A stretch of DNA of 64,000 bases from Halopseudomonas pachastrellae (GCF_900114765.1 NZ_FOUD01000009.1:101363-165362), one strand, 5' to 3'; shown: positions 8,886 through 18,602, counted from the first letter of the stretch. Notes: generated by a model from the letters alone, not told the origin. Program-made: numbers and translations.

Positions 8886-9671
8886 TCAGGTCATGAAAAC
8901 CTTGCCCAGCCCCACGGCGCTGGTCACCAGCAGGGTTACGCCGAGCACGCGGAAGAACTGGCCGCTGTCGTTGTGCAGCATGCGGTTATGAAAGCGCAGG
9001 CCGATCAGGTGGCCAACGGTCACGCAGGGCAGCAGCCAGAGATGATGGATCAGTTGCAGATCTACGCCGGCCCAGACAAAGGCGGCCATCTTGATCGAAA
9101 CCAGCACGAACCAGAGTACGAACAGCGTGTCGCGCAGTTTTTCGCGCGCAACATGCTGCGCCGCCACCGCAATGATCAATGGCGCGCCGATCAGCGAGGT
9201 GCCGCTGATATAGCCGCCCAGCATCAGGAACAGGGTATCGACTACCCGGCTGTTGCTGCGAAAGGGACGGTTGAAGATGTACGACAGGGCGTAGCCAGAG
9301 ACGATCACAAAGATGATCAGACTCATGATCTTCGGCGGCAGGGTCAGCAGGCCGAATACGCCGATCAGCTTGGGGATCATCATCACCAGCAGCATGTGAC
9401 CAAGGTAGCGCCAGTCGACCGAGCCGCCTGCGCTGCCGGTCTGCTGCGCCGTCTCGGGTTGCCTTCGGTTGTTCATGATCACCGTGAGTGAGGAGAACAG
9501 CAGCAGGTGAGCGGCAATCAGCGGCAGGAATACCAGCGGGTCATCGTGTATCAGCAGCAGAAAGGGGAGCGCCAGTACTGCGCCGCCAAAGCCCAGGCCG
9601 GAGCGTACGAAGCCGCTCCAGACAAAGACCAGACCGATTAATGCGTATTGCCAGAGACTCAAGTCGGTCAT
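8886..9671 (-). CDS. TauE/SafE-family sulfite exporter-like permease
   Basis: A 261-residue membrane protein with about eight hydrophobic segments and the glycine-rich first loop typical of TSUP (TauE/SafE) permeases: SGFVRSGLGFGGAVLALP, repeated in weaker form as LGGYISGTSLIGAPLII in the second half. TSUP proteins move sulfite, sulfoacetate or other small organic anions; the substrate cannot be inferred here. The start at 9671 is taken as the ATG; a TTG at 9692 is possible. Confidence 0.85.
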   Translation of the reverse strand: MTDLSLWQYALIGLVFVWSGFVRSGLGFGGAVLALPFLLLIHDDPLVFLPLIAAHLLLFSSLTVIMNNRRQPETAQQTGSAGGSVDWRYLGHMLLVMMIPKLIGVFGLLTLPPKIMSLIIFVIVSGYALSYIFNRPFRSNSRVVDTLFLMLGGYISGTSLIGAPLIIAVAAQHVAREKLRDTLFVLWFVLVSIKMAAFVWAGVDLQLIHHLWLLPCVTVGHLIGLRFHNRMLHNDSGQFFRVLGVTLLVTSAVGLGKVFMT

Positions 9672-9776
9672 GGGTACCCGCCAGATCAGCAAAGCCGCTC
9701 AGTATACCGATCTTGCTGCCAGGTTTGCGTTGCGCTGTGGCGGACGCTCTGTTGCCCAGGCGGATCAGCGGGCGAG

Positions 9777-10583
9777 TCAGGCGCTGCGATCCAGCGCCAG
9801 ATCGGTGTGGCTGTAGAGACGGAAGCTTTGGCTGGTGTCGGCGTAGTCCCAGCGGGCCACCGAACAGGCGTGGAAAGGGCCGTCTGTGCTGTGCTCGATG
9901 AGATTCACCGAGTTGGGGATCTCGCCGCGCACACGTGACGACAGCGCAGTGCCGGCCTGCGCTGTCCAGGCCTGGCGGCCGCTGGTTTGACCGTTCAGCG
10001 GGCGCACGTAGGGCAGGTGAATGTGTCCGGCAAGCAGCAGGTCCAGCCCGGCATCAACCCAGCGCGGCACCACGGCATCGCCACCGATCAGCAGGTTGCT
10101 GCGGTCCGAGCTTTCCACCGCGCGCACCGGATGGTGCTGCATGACGATGCGCAGCTGACGGGCACTGGCCCGGCGCAGGCGCTGCTCAACGCGTTGGATC
10201 TGCTCATCGGTCAGCTCCCCGTTCTTGTGCCGGTCCGCGCGCGAGGAGTTCACGCCCAGTACCAGCAGGCGTTCGGTTTCCAGCACGGGTTCCAGGTCGG
10301 CGGCAAAGTTGTCCTGATAGTGGCCGTAGGGGCGCAATAGCCGCTTGAACGGGTTGAACAGCGGCATGTCATGGTTGCCGGGCACCGCCAGCATCGGTAT
10401 GCCGAGCTGCTCCATGAAGCGCCGGGCGCGGCGAAACTGATCTGGTCGGGCACGCTGAGTGATATCGCCGCTGAGCAGTGCCAGGGTCGGGCGCTGCTGC
10501 TCTACCAGCTGCATCAGCGCCGTCATGACTGTTTGCTGCTCAGTGCCAAAGTGCGGGTCGGAGAGGTGCAGGATACGCGTCAT
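9777..10583 (-). CDS. Calcineurin-like metallophosphoesterase
   Basis: A 268-residue protein with the complete two-metal phosphoesterase motif set in order: LSDPHFG, LLSGDITQRA, VPGNHDMP, QHHPVR and LAGHIHLP. Related proteins hydrolyse cyclic nucleotides, UDP-diacylglucosamine or phospholipids; this one cannot be assigned to a substrate. It overlaps the upstream lipid kinase gene by 4 bp (ATGA), so the two are translationally coupled and probably act on related lipid phosphates. Confidence 0.9.
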   Translation of the reverse strand: MTRILHLSDPHFGTEQQTVMTALMQLVEQQRPTLALLSGDITQRARPDQFRRARRFMEQLGIPMLAVPGNHDMPLFNPFKRLLRPYGHYQDNFAADLEPVLETERLLVLGVNSSRADRHKNGELTDEQIQRVEQRLRRASARQLRIVMQHHPVRAVESSDRSNLLIGGDAVVPRWVDAGLDLLLAGHIHLPYVRPLNGQTSGRQAWTAQAGTALSSRVRGEIPNSVNLIEHSTDGPFHACSVARWDYADTSQSFRLYSHTDLALDRSA

Positions 10584-11542
10584 GCACGCTCCCGCAGGCT
10601 GTCGTCGCGCGGCACCAGCAGGGGCAGCGGCTGCTCGGCAACGCGGAACTCCAGCGGCGACTGCATCCAGCGTATCTCGCCATCCATCGCCACTTTGACC
10701 CGGCGGCGGCGATGGCTGAGGTTTACCCGCAGATGTTTGAAACCAAAGCTGATGACGTGCTCGTCTTCGCCCATGCGGCTCAGCAGGCCGCGCAATACCA
10801 GGCCGTAGAGCGCCAGGGTGCCAAGTGGACGCGCGGTCATGGCCACCAGCTGGCCTTGCTGCAGACGTGTCTGCTCATGAATGCCGATATGCTCCAGCTG
10901 CAACTCGTTGTTGCCAACCACGATGGTCTGGGTGCGCAGATGACGTGTCTGCTCGCCATTGTCCAGTTGCAGGTTGAGCTGGCGGTGCGCGCGCATTAGG
11001 GTGACCAGGGCGGACCAGAGCGCCACCCAGCGGCTGCGGCCATAGCGCTGCTTATAGGCCTCGCGGTCTTCCAGTAGGTCCGGGTACAGGCCCAGGCTGG
11101 CGTTGACCAGAAACACGTGGCCGTTGAGCTGGCCGACCTGAACCGGCTCTACCACGGAGTCGAGCAGGCTGCGGGTGGCGGTCTCGGTATCCTGGGAGAT
11201 GCCGTAGGTGCGTCCGAAATAGTTGAAGGTGCCCTGGGGGAGAATGCCGAAGGGCACATCCGCGCCCAGCACGACATTGCTGACGGCGTTGAGCGTGCCG
11301 TCGCCGCCCGCGGCGATCACCGCTCCGCCTTCGCTGCGGGCACGTTGCAGTGCCTGCCGGGCTGCGTTTTCAAGGTCGCTGCCGGAGCCAACCTTGAACA
11401 GCTCGTAGCGCCGCCCGGCCTTATCCAATACGCGGCGGATGCTGTCTTCCACTTCGTTGCCCCGGTGACGGCCGGAGCCGGTGTTGAGCACAATGAACAG
11501 CGGTGTGTCCGCTGCCAGTGGCGTCCCTGCGGTGATGGGCAT
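10580..11542 (-). CDS. Diacylglycerol kinase-family lipid kinase (YegS-like)
   Basis: A 320-residue cytosolic or membrane-associated kinase of the DAGK catalytic superfamily. The ATP-binding motif AAGGDGTLNAVSN is intact, preceded by the conserved FIVLNTGSG strand and followed by FGILPQGTFNYFGR. The C-terminal beta-sandwich ends with DGEIRWMQSPLEF. Family members phosphorylate diacylglycerol, phosphatidylglycerol or sphingoid bases. It is the first gene of a two-gene unit with the phosphoesterase. Confidence 0.9.
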   Translation of the reverse strand: MPITAGTPLAADTPLFIVLNTGSGRHRGNEVEDSIRRVLDKAGRRYELFKVGSGSDLENAARQALQRARSEGGAVIAAGGDGTLNAVSNVVLGADVPFGILPQGTFNYFGRTYGISQDTETATRSLLDSVVEPVQVGQLNGHVFLVNASLGLYPDLLEDREAYKQRYGRSRWVALWSALVTLMRAHRQLNLQLDNGEQTRHLRTQTIVVGNNELQLEHIGIHEQTRLQQGQLVAMTARPLGTLALYGLVLRGLLSRMGEDEHVISFGFKHLRVNLSHRRRRVKVAMDGEIRWMQSPLEFRVAEQPLPLLVPRDDSLRERA

Positions 11543-11631
11543 GGTCGGTCTCTAACCTGGTGGCAAGATGGGTTTGGTTTTTAGTCCTGATCCGCCGGCC
11601 GAAGGTTCAATCGCCGCGTCATGACAGGCCA

Positions 11632-11643
11632 AGCCTTAAGGCT
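11632..11643. promoter_or_regulatory. Perfect 12-bp palindrome in the b561/lipid-kinase divergent region
   Basis: AGCCTTAAGGCT is a perfect palindrome in the 161-bp gap between the lipid kinase (minus) and cytochrome b561 (plus) genes, about 60 bp before the cytochrome start. CC/GG pairs continue the symmetry after a one-base mismatch. It could be a regulator operator; there is no direct evidence of which. Confidence 0.3.
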
Positions 11644-11703
11644 GGGTTAAGGTGGCCGGCGTAATGTCGCGACCACGTTCGCAACTGCCTACAGGTACCC
11701 GCC

Positions 11704-12243
11704 ATGCACGCCTCTCCACGCCGTTATCACGGCCTTTCCATTGCCCTCCACTGGCTCATGCTGCTGCTGATCGCAGCGGTCTACGCCTGTATTGAGCTCA
11801 AGGGGAATTTCCCCCGTGGCAGTGAACCCAGGGAGCTGCTCAAGCAGTGGCACTTTGCGCTGGGCATGCTGGTTTGGGTGATGGTTTGGGCTCGCTTGTT
11901 GGCACGCCTGCTGTTGCCTGCGCCCGCCGCCGTGTCGGCGGGCTGGCAGAACACGCTGGCAGCGGCCATGCACCTGGCGTTATATGGCCTGATGATCGGT
12001 CTGCCGCTGCTTGGCTGGCTGGTACTCAGTGCGGCGGACAAGACGCAGATCCTCGGTATTGCGCTACCGCCATTGCTGGCGCCGAACCAGGCGCTGGCCG
12101 GCCAGCTGAAGGAAGTTCATGAGTGGCTTGGTGTGGCTGGTTACTGGCTGATTGGCCTGCATGCCGCTGCGGCGGTGCTGCACCACTGTGTGCTGCGCGA
12201 CGATACGCTACGACGCATGCTGCCCGCGCGGCAGGCGCGCTGA
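11704..12243 (+). CDS. Cytochrome b561 family protein
   Basis: A 179-residue, four-TM di-heme b-type cytochrome. Candidate heme ligands are visible in successive helices: His16 (IALHWL), His50 (KQWHFALG), His90 (AAMHLALYG), His139 (KEVHEWLG) and His153 (GLHAAAAVLHH). CybB-type proteins move electrons between quinol and superoxide or periplasmic partners. It is alone in its orientation; the PAP2 gene converges on it with a 23-bp gap. Confidence 0.9.
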   Translation: MHASPRRYHGLSIALHWLMLLLIAAVYACIELKGNFPRGSEPRELLKQWHFALGMLVWVMVWARLLARLLLPAPAAVSAGWQNTLAAAMHLALYGLMIGLPLLGWLVLSAADKTQILGIALPPLLAPNQALAGQLKEVHEWLGVAGYWLIGLHAAAAVLHHCVLRDDTLRRMLPARQAR

Positions 12244-12266
12244 CGTTGACTCGCCCCGGCGGGGCC

Positions 12267-12965
12267 TCAGGGCTGCTGGCGGCAACCGGGCAGCCTGCTG
12301 ACCAGTAACGTCAGGGCGATGCCCAGGGTTGCTCCGGTAAACACGTCGGTTGGCCAGTGCACCCCAAGCGTCAGGCGCGACAGACCCACCAGCGCAACCC
12401 AGCCTAGAGCCAGCCCCCACCAAGTGCGGCTCTGTGCCGGGGACACCCGGCACAGGACAACGGCCAGTGCGCTGGCGCAGGCGGCCGTGCCCATGGTGTG
12501 GCCGCTGGGAAAGCTGAAGCTGCTCAGCTCCAGAGTGTCCCACAGCGCAGGGCGCTGGCGTGCGAACAGCATCTTCAGCAGAACCACCAGCAGTGCGCCT
12601 GCCAGTCCGCTAAGGCTGAGCAACAGGGCGTTGGCGCGCTGGCCCCGGGCCAACAGGTAGCCGCTGGCCGATGCCATCAGTAGTGTAAGAAACACGGAAG
12701 AGCCGCTATGGGTAATCCAGCCCAGTAGCGCTATCAGCGCGGGCGGCAGATGCGTGCGTAGGCTGAGTAATATCTGCTGGTCCAGCTCGTTGACCAGGCC
12801 GCTGAGCATCAGTGCGGTGCTGACCAGCGCCAGTGCGAGCAGAAACAGGGGTAGATGCAGCCTGGGTATCGGGGCGGGCGTGGTGCCGTCAGCGGGCCGC
12901 CGCAGCGCCAGCCAGAGGCCGTAACCTGTGGCCAGCAACAGTGGCAGCATCCAGGGGGTGGGCAT
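12267..12965 (-). CDS. PAP2-family phosphatase
   Basis: A 232-residue integral membrane protein with the three acid-phosphatase motifs in order: KMLFARQRP (motif 1), SFPSGHTMG (motif 2) and SRLTLGVHWPTD (motif 3, with catalytic His). Such enzymes dephosphorylate phosphatidic acid, phosphatidylglycerol phosphate or undecaprenyl pyrophosphate at the periplasmic face. The motif spacing is normal and all catalytic residues are present. No strong ribosome site precedes the ATG. Confidence 0.9.
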   Translation of the reverse strand: MPTPWMLPLLLATGYGLWLALRRPADGTTPAPIPRLHLPLFLLALALVSTALMLSGLVNELDQQILLSLRTHLPPALIALLGWITHSGSSVFLTLLMASASGYLLARGQRANALLLSLSGLAGALLVVLLKMLFARQRPALWDTLELSSFSFPSGHTMGTAACASALAVVLCRVSPAQSRTWWGLALGWVALVGLSRLTLGVHWPTDVFTGATLGIALTLLVSRLPGCRQQP

Positions 12966-13010
12966 TGATTTGCACCGCAGAGGCCGCCCGCAGCGCGGGC
13001 AGCGGGTGAG

Positions 13011-13844
13011 TCAGAAGGTGTAGGTGCCCGGTGTCGGGTCCAGCACGGGCGGCAGCGCCGGCGTGACTGTCGGCTCGGGCGTTTGCCTGGGCGTGGGCAC
13101 GATGACCGGTTCTGGCTCGACGACTGTCAGATGCTCTGCCAGGGTGGCTTGCCAGAGGCGCTCGAACTCGCCAACAAAGCTGTGGAAGCTCTGCGCTTCT
13201 GCCTGCTGGCGCGCGGAGTCAATGGCTTCCCGGCTGTTCCACATGGTCGCGCGCTGGGATTCGCGCTCGGTCGCCTCGGCCGCCCCGTATACAAAACCGG
13301 TGCGCACATCGACCAGCAGAGCCGAGGTGGTGGCGCTGACAAAGGCCTGTTTGTTCGGCAGAAAGCCCAGGGTAATGGCAGACAGCGGGCCCAGCGCCGT
13401 GCTCTCGACATTGAAGCTGGTGTCCAGCGTGTAGACCAGTAGCAGGTCGGCTTTCAGGCGAGCAGCGCCAAGGCGCAGGTCGCGCAGGGTGTTGAGTTCC
13501 TGCGGCAGAATCAGGCGCGTCATGGGCGCTACCGCGCTGAGCTGATCCTGGCTGGCCAGACGCTGTAGATCGTCGGCGCTTTCGATATCGCGGGTCGTGA
13601 CCACGCTGAACTGACCGCTGCCATAGCTGTCTGCTGTCAGTGAGTGGTAGCCGGACGACTGCACGCGTACGGTAGCCAGTCGCGCCGGGAATTGGACTGC
13701 CGGCTCCAGCGCCATCAGGGCGCTGATGTCAGCATCGCCCAGAGCGGCCATGTTTACCCCGGCAGCAGGTGTGGTGTAGGTCGCGCAGCCTTGCAGGATC
13801 GCCAGACCCAGAGCAAGCAGCGGGGCGAGTAAACGTCGATTCAC
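13011..13844 (-). CDS. Putative outer-membrane lipoprotein of unknown function
   Basis: A 277-residue protein starting at a GTG (13842-13844) that follows GAGGAA. The N-terminus is a lipoprotein signal with lipobox LQGC, so Cys would be lipidated. The mature part is predicted alpha/beta, about 190 residues, with LKADLLLVYTLDT and a strand-rich stretch ending in GFVYGAAEATERE. The last ~35 residues are a Pro/Thr-rich tail with repeated PTP and EPT units, a likely flexible linker. It resembles uncharacterised Pseudomonas lipoproteins. No function can be assigned. Confidence 0.75.
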   Translation of the reverse strand: MNRRLLAPLLALGLAILQGCATYTTPAAGVNMAALGDADISALMALEPAVQFPARLATVRVQSSGYHSLTADSYGSGQFSVVTTRDIESADDLQRLASQDQLSAVAPMTRLILPQELNTLRDLRLGAARLKADLLLVYTLDTSFNVESTALGPLSAITLGFLPNKQAFVSATTSALLVDVRTGFVYGAAEATERESQRATMWNSREAIDSARQQAEAQSFHSFVGEFERLWQATLAEHLTVVEPEPVIVPTPRQTPEPTVTPALPPVLDPTPGTYTF

Positions 13845-14035
13845 GGCGTAACGGTTCCTCGGGAAAGAGATGGGCAGACCGGCCAGCGTCAGGCGGCCTC
13901 GGTCGTGCGGACCGCAAATGGTATCGCGTTGAGGGCAGGGCAACAATCGGCGGGCCAATCTTTATTGGTATGGCTGCGCTCTGTGCTGTCCAGCGCTTAC
14001 ACTGTCGCCTTTGCATGTTGTCAGGGTAATAGCCA

Positions 14036-14575
14036 GTGAGCGAACTATTTCGTATCGAACATCGTGACCCAGAAACCTTCCGTAGCCAGACGCGGCGCAG
14101 CACCATCATTGTGGTGGCTATCTTTGCCGTGTTCGGCATGGGGCTGCCGGCGTTGCTGATCGGCCTGTTCGGCAGTGCGCAGGAGAGCAACTTCGGGCTG
14201 AATGTCACCGGGGTGGCCCTGGCTGCGGCACTGACCGCGATTCTGGTGCGCACGGTGTTTCTCAAGCAGCCGTGGATGGACTCGGCCGCCTATGGCTGGC
14301 GGCTCAAGCGCGCGTTGATGCGCGTGACCAATCAGATGCATCAGGTCAAAGAGGGGGTGCAGGCCGGAGACGAGAACGCCATGCGGGTGATGCGCTTCTA
14401 CCACCTGGGGTTGCAGGAGATGCATCACCTGGAGGGCAATAGCAGCGATATGCTGGAGCTGGTGGCCGAGCGTGAAGCCTTGCGCCGCGAGCTGGCTGCG
14501 CGCGGCCTGCCCGAAGAGCAGCTGAGCCTGCAGAGCGAGTGGCTGGATGCCCTGAAGCCTGCGGCTAAAGGGTAA
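14036..14575 (+). CDS. DUF3087-family membrane protein
   Basis: A 179-residue protein with two TM segments (about residues 22-45 and 55-72) and a cytosolic, helical C-terminal half rich in charged residues. The pattern MSELFRIEHRDPETFRSQTR followed by LKQPWMDSAAYGWRLKR fits DUF3087, a family restricted to gammaproteobacteria with no known function. The start is GTG with AGGG about 10 nt upstream. Its last 11 bp overlap the convergent oxidoreductase gene. Confidence 0.82.
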   Translation: MSELFRIEHRDPETFRSQTRRSTIIVVAIFAVFGMGLPALLIGLFGSAQESNFGLNVTGVALAAALTAILVRTVFLKQPWMDSAAYGWRLKRALMRVTNQMHQVKEGVQAGDENAMRVMRFYHLGLQEMHHLEGNSSDMLELVAEREALRRELAARGLPEEQLSLQSEWLDALKPAAKG

Positions 14576-15521
14576 AGACCACGCGGCTGCGGTCCTGGCT
14601 ATTGGCCCAGACCTGCTCGACCTCTGTCAGTGGACGACCCACGGCGTCGATCTCCAGGCCGATGTGCCGCATCACCTTGAACATCTCGCCGATGCAGCGC
14701 ACCAGGTCGGCATTGGATACGCTGCTCAGGCCGCTGCCCATCAACTCCAGACCAGTGCTTCGCAGCAGGCCGGCTGGCAGGTTAATGTTCAGCCCGCCCA
14801 GTGAGCCAATATTGACGAAGCGTATCCGTTGCGCGGCCTCACCGGGTGCATGGCTGGTGGCCGCCTGCATGATGGTTTCAGCCGAACTGCCCCAGACATA
14901 GTCCAGTACCACGCCAATGCCCTTGTCGATCTCGGCGCGCAGGGCAGCCTGCAGCGCGTCCGGCTCTTGGCCCAAGGCGATGAATACGTCTGCGCCCAGC
15001 GCCCTCAGGTCGGCCTCGGCCGCCGTGTTGCGGGCGGTGACCACGATACGTCCGGCGCCCAGGTGGCGGGCAATGCGAATCGCCAGTCGCCCGGAGGCGC
15101 CGTTGGCGCCATTGATCAGTACGCCTTCGCCTTGCTGCAGCTGCGCCCGTTCTGTCAGTGCGGCCCAGGACGACATGCCGGGGTTGGCGATGGCGGCGGC
15201 GGTGATGTCGTCGATGCCATCCGGCAGGGGGACCACGCAGTCGGCCTGCACGCAGACCTGCTCGGCCATGGCGCCGACCGGGTTGCGCGGAAAGGCAAAG
15301 TAGACGCGTTGACCATTTTCAAGCACGCCCACACCGTCTGCGCCCGGCGCAAAGGGTGGCTTCGGGCTGGTGTAGTGACGACCAGACGCTTGCGCGCGTA
15401 CCAGTTGGCTAAGTGCGCTGGCGCGCACCGTCACCAGCAATTCGCCTGGCTGCGGCCTAGGGGCGGGGAAGTCTGCGTAGGTCGGGGCTTTGGATACGTC
15501 GGTGACGACAGCTGCTTTCAT
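14565..15521 (-). CDS. MDR-superfamily (quinone oxidoreductase-like) dehydrogenase
   Basis: A 318-residue medium-chain dehydrogenase/reductase. The GroES-like N-terminal domain runs to about residue 110, then the NAD(P)-binding domain with NGANGASGRLAIRIARHLGA. No structural zinc cysteines are present, as in quinone-oxidoreductase-type members. It would reduce small carbonyl or quinone substrates using NADPH; the substrate is unknown. It lies upstream of no obvious partner and overlaps the DUF3087 gene tail to tail by 11 bp. Confidence 0.87.
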   Translation of the reverse strand: MKAAVVTDVSKAPTYADFPAPRPQPGELLVTVRASALSQLVRAQASGRHYTSPKPPFAPGADGVGVLENGQRVYFAFPRNPVGAMAEQVCVQADCVVPLPDGIDDITAAAIANPGMSSWAALTERAQLQQGEGVLINGANGASGRLAIRIARHLGAGRIVVTARNTAAEADLRALGADVFIALGQEPDALQAALRAEIDKGIGVVLDYVWGSSAETIMQAATSHAPGEAAQRIRFVNIGSLGGLNINLPAGLLRSTGLELMGSGLSSVSNADLVRCIGEMFKVMRHIGLEIDAVGRPLTEVEQVWANSQDRSRVVFTL

Positions 15522-15572
15522 GGTGCGCTCGCTGGGCGGGTCAGTGGGCTGCGCTGAGTGTACCGCAAGCCG

Positions 15573-15887
15573 TTACTGGCCGGGCGGCATGACCACCCAC
15601 TCCGGCTCGTCGAACTCGCCAATCAGGCGGATCTCGCAAAAGTGCGCTGCGCCGCGAATGATCTCGGCTACCTCGGCGTTCGGCTTGCCCTCCATCGCAT
15701 CGCGCTGGGCCTTGCTGTCCCAGTGGGCGATGGCAATCAGCTTGTCTGGCGATTGCAGGCTGCGGTGCAGCTCGGTGCCGCGGGCGCCCGGGGCGCGCTG
15801 GATCAGCTCGCTGGCATGCACCCAGGCCTCGGCGTAATCCTCGGCGCGGTAGCCGGTTTTGATGGTTACCTCGAATATGTATTTCAT
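15573..15887 (-). CDS. Antibiotic biosynthesis monooxygenase-like small protein
   Basis: A 104-residue protein with a ferredoxin-like dimeric alpha/beta-barrel pattern: an opening strand MKYIFEVTIK, helix, then GARGTELHRSLQSPDKLIAIAHWDS, matching the ABM fold. Such proteins range from quinone-forming monooxygenases to heme-degrading enzymes and inactive relatives. No cofactor motif distinguishes them here. It is followed on the same strand by the oxidoreductase gene after 51 bp and may be co-transcribed with it. Confidence 0.75.
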   Translation of the reverse strand: MKYIFEVTIKTGYRAEDYAEAWVHASELIQRAPGARGTELHRSLQSPDKLIAIAHWDSKAQRDAMEGKPNAEVAEIIRGAAHFCEIRLIGEFDEPEWVVMPPGQ

Positions 15888-15902
15888 CTCTTGCTCCTGG
15901 GC

Positions 15903-16181
15903 TCAGCGTCGTGTGCTCTCGATATCGACCAGCCGCCCGTCAATAAAGCGCAGCTCGCGGACCATGCCGTTGCTTGGACCATAGACCCAGTGATCGACCG
16001 TGACGCTGCCGTCGGCCGGGTAGCCATCGGCGTCGATATGACGCGGGGTGTGTTGGCGCGAGTCAGGCTCGCCGCATTGCTCTAAGACTTCGGCCTGCAG
16101 CGCGCCGGTAGCAATGATGCCGTGATCGCAGCGCATGCTTGCGGCCTCTGCAGCCGAGGCGCTGACAAGGGTAATGAGCAT
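15903..16181 (-). CDS. DUF2845-family secreted protein; start codon uncertain
   Basis: The mature part CDHGIIATGALQAEVLEQCG through GYPADGSVTVDHWVYGPSNG matches DUF2845, small periplasmic proteins with two conserved cysteines and no known function. The coordinates use the in-frame ATG at 16181, which gives a short signal peptide (MLITLVSASAAEA). An AGGAGG lies further upstream, and the natural signal sequence seems to begin at the codon 16197-16199, which reads GTC where relatives would be expected to have ATG or GTG before KNLLAML. A TTG at 16286 is also in frame. The protein is recognisable; its start is not settled. Confidence 0.6.
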   Translation of the reverse strand: MLITLVSASAAEAASMRCDHGIIATGALQAEVLEQCGEPDSRQHTPRHIDADGYPADGSVTVDHWVYGPSNGMVRELRFIDGRLVDIESTRR

Positions 16182-16379
16182 GGCCAACAGGTTTTTGACT
16201 GAACTGGAACGCCTCCTGCGTTGAATGTGCCTGCTGTCATCATGCCTGCGTTGTGCGGGCAGGTCGAATGGGCATGCAACAGTCAAAGCTGATTCAGCAG
16301 CGGCCCAACGCCGGAGTAGTGCGCGCGGTCACGCCCTTGTCTTCGCCCGCCCTGCGGCGCTTGCCGGGTTGGGAGGCAC

Positions 16380-16405
16380 AAAAAAGCCCGGCGCGGTGGC
16401 CGGGC
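16380..16405 (-). terminator. Intrinsic terminator of glcB
   Basis: On the minus strand GCCCGGC and GCCGGGC form a 7-bp perfect stem around a 6-nt loop and are followed by six Ts, 20 bp after the glcB stop codon. Confidence 0.9.
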
Positions 16406-16424
16406 TTCTTCGTTGCTGCAAGTA

Positions 16425-18602
16425 TTACAGGCCGAACTTGGCCTTGAACTCGCGGCGGCGGCGGTGCAGGACCGGCTCGGTGTAGCCGTTCGGCTGCTTG
16501 GTGCCTTCAACGCAGAGCTCAACGGCGGCCTGGAAGGCAACGCTGTCGTCAAAGTTCGGCGCCATCGGCTTGTAGGCCGGGTCGCTTTCGTTCTGACGGT
16601 CAACCACTGCAGCCATGCGCTTCATGGTTTCCATGACCTGATCTTCGGTGCAGATGCCGTGACGCAGCCAGTTGGCGATGTGCTGGCTGGAGATACGCAG
16701 GGTAGCGCGGTCTTCCATCAGGCCCACATCGTTGATGTCCGGTACCTTGGAGCAGCCAACACCCTGGTCGATCCAGCGTACAACGTAGCCGAGGATGCCC
16801 TGGGCGTTGTTGTCCAGTTCCTGCTGGATGTCGGCAGCGGACCAGTCGGTGCTGGGCGCCAGCGGGATGGTCAGGATGTCGTCAACCGAGGCCGGGGTGC
16901 GCTTGGCCAGCTCGTCCTGACGCTCGGCAACGTTGACCTTGTGGTAGTGCAGGGCGTGCAGGGTGGCGGCAGTCGGGGACGGAACCCACGCGGTGTTGGC
17001 GCCAGCCATCGGGTGACCGATCTTCTGCTCCAGCATGGCCGCCATCAGGTCGGGCATGGCCCACATGCCTTTACCGATCTGCGCGCGGCCTTTCAGGCCG
17101 GTGGCCAGACCGATGTCGACGTTGTTGTTTTCGTACGCGCCGATCCAGACTGCGCCCTTGATCTCACCCTTGCGAATGAACGCGCCGGCTTCCATGGAGG
17201 TGTGGATCTCGTCACCGGTGCGGTCGAGGAAGCCGGTGTTGATGAACACAACGCGCTCGCTGGCGGCCTTGATGCAGGCTTTCAGGTTGATGGTGGTGCG
17301 GCGCTCTTCGTCCATGATGCCGACTTTCAGCGTGTTGCGGGTCAGGCCCAGCATGTCTTCAACACGGCCGAACAGCTCGTTGGTGAAGGCCACTTCTTCC
17401 GGACCGTGCATTTTCGGCTTAACGATGTAAACCGAACCGGTGCGGGTGTTCTTGCGGCTGGTGTTGCCGTTCAGGTTGTGGATCGCGATCAGGCTGGTGA
17501 CCGCAGCATCCATGATGCCTTCCGGTACTTCGTTGCCGTCCTGGTCGAGGATCGCATCGTTGGTCATCAGGTGGCCAACGTTACGCACGAACAGCAGCGA
17601 GCGGCCGTGCAGGGTCAGGGTGGAACCGTCGGCTTTGGTGTATTCGCGGTCGGGGTTCATGGTGCGGGTGAAGCTGCTGCCGCCCTTGCTGACGGACTCG
17701 GCCAGATCACCTTTCATCAGGCCCAGCCAGTTGGTGTAGACAACGGTCTTGTCGTCGGCATCAACAGCGGCAACGGAGTCTTCGCAGTCCATGATGGTGG
17801 TCAGTGCCGATTCCATCAGCACGTCTTTCACGCCGGCAGCGTCGGTCTGGCCGATGTTGCTGGTTGCATCGATCTGGATTTCGAAGTGCAGGCCGTTGTG
17901 CTTGAGCAGCACGGCAGTCGGGGCCGCAGCGTCGCCCTGGAAGGCGATGAACTGGGCGGCGTCTTTCAGGCCGGTGGTGCTGCCGTCTTTCAGGGCAACG
18001 CTCAGTTGGCCGTCCTTGACGGTGTAGCTGGTGGAGTCAACGTGGGAACCATTGGCCAGCGGAGCTGCCTCATCAAGGAAGGCGCGGGCAAAGGCGATGA
18101 CCTTGTTGCCACGGATCTCGTTGTAGCCCGGGCCCTTGGTGGCGCCGTTTTCTTCGGAGATGGCGTCGGTACCGTACAGTGCGTCGTACAGCGAACCCCA
18201 GCGGGCGTTGGCGGCGTTCAGGGCAAAACGGGCGTTCATCACCGGCACAACCAGCTGCGGGCCGGCCATGGTGGCGATTTCTTCGTCGACGTTCTGGGTA
18301 GTGGCCTGGAAGTCAGCCGGCTCGGGCAGCAGGTAGCCGATTTCCTGGAGGAAGGCTTTGTATTCGGCGGCGTTGTGCGCCTGACCGGCACGAGCCTGGT
18401 GCCAGGCATCAATCTGGGCCTGGAAGTCGTCGCGCTTGGCCAGCAGTGCCTTGTTCTTGGGAGCCAGGTCCTTGATCAGCGCTTCGACACCGGACCAGAA
18501 GGCGGCGGCGTCAACACCGGTGCCGGGAATGGCACGCTCGTTGATGAAATCGTGGAGAACCTTGGCTACTTGCAAACTGCCAACTTGGACGCGATCTGTC
18601 AT
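16425..18602 (-). CDS. glcB: Malate synthase G
   Basis: A 725-residue protein, the usual length of the G isoform, which condenses glyoxylate and acetyl-CoA into malate in the glyoxylate shunt and glycolate use. Core motifs include [61 protein letters not shown] and [19 protein letters not shown], which supply the Mg-binding acids and catalytic region. GAGGGTG precedes the ATG. It is monocistronic, with its own terminator. No isocitrate lyase or glycolate oxidase genes are in the window. Confidence 0.97.
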   Translation of the reverse strand: MTDRVQVGSLQVAKVLHDFINERAIPGTGVDAAAFWSGVEALIKDLAPKNKALLAKRDDFQAQIDAWHQARAGQAHNAAEYKAFLQEIGYLLPEPADFQATTQNVDEEIATMAGPQLVVPVMNARFALNAANARWGSLYDALYGTDAISEENGATKGPGYNEIRGNKVIAFARAFLDEAAPLANGSHVDSTSYTVKDGQLSVALKDGSTTGLKDAAQFIAFQGDAAAPTAVLLKHNGLHFEIQIDATSNIGQTDAAGVKDVLMESALTTIMDCEDSVAAVDADDKTVVYTNWLGLMKGDLAESVSKGGSSFTRTMNPDREYTKADGSTLTLHGRSLLFVRNVGHLMTNDAILDQDGNEVPEGIMDAAVTSLIAIHNLNGNTSRKNTRTGSVYIVKPKMHGPEEVAFTNELFGRVEDMLGLTRNTLKVGIMDEERRTTINLKACIKAASERVVFINTGFLDRTGDEIHTSMEAGAFIRKGEIKGAVWIGAYENNNVDIGLATGLKGRAQIGKGMWAMPDLMAAMLEQKIGHPMAGANTAWVPSPTAATLHALHYHKVNVAERQDELAKRTPASVDDILTIPLAPSTDWSAADIQQELDNNAQGILGYVVRWIDQGVGCSKVPDINDVGLMEDRATLRISSQHIANWLRHGICTEDQVMETMKRMAAVVDRQNESDPAYKPMAPNFDDSVAFQAAVELCVEGTKQPNGYTEPVLHRRRREFKAKFGL

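Noticed and set aside
9736..9752. TCTGTTGCC match to the stop-codon motif near the phosphoesterase gene
   Set aside because: Only nine bases match and they do not touch a stop codon.
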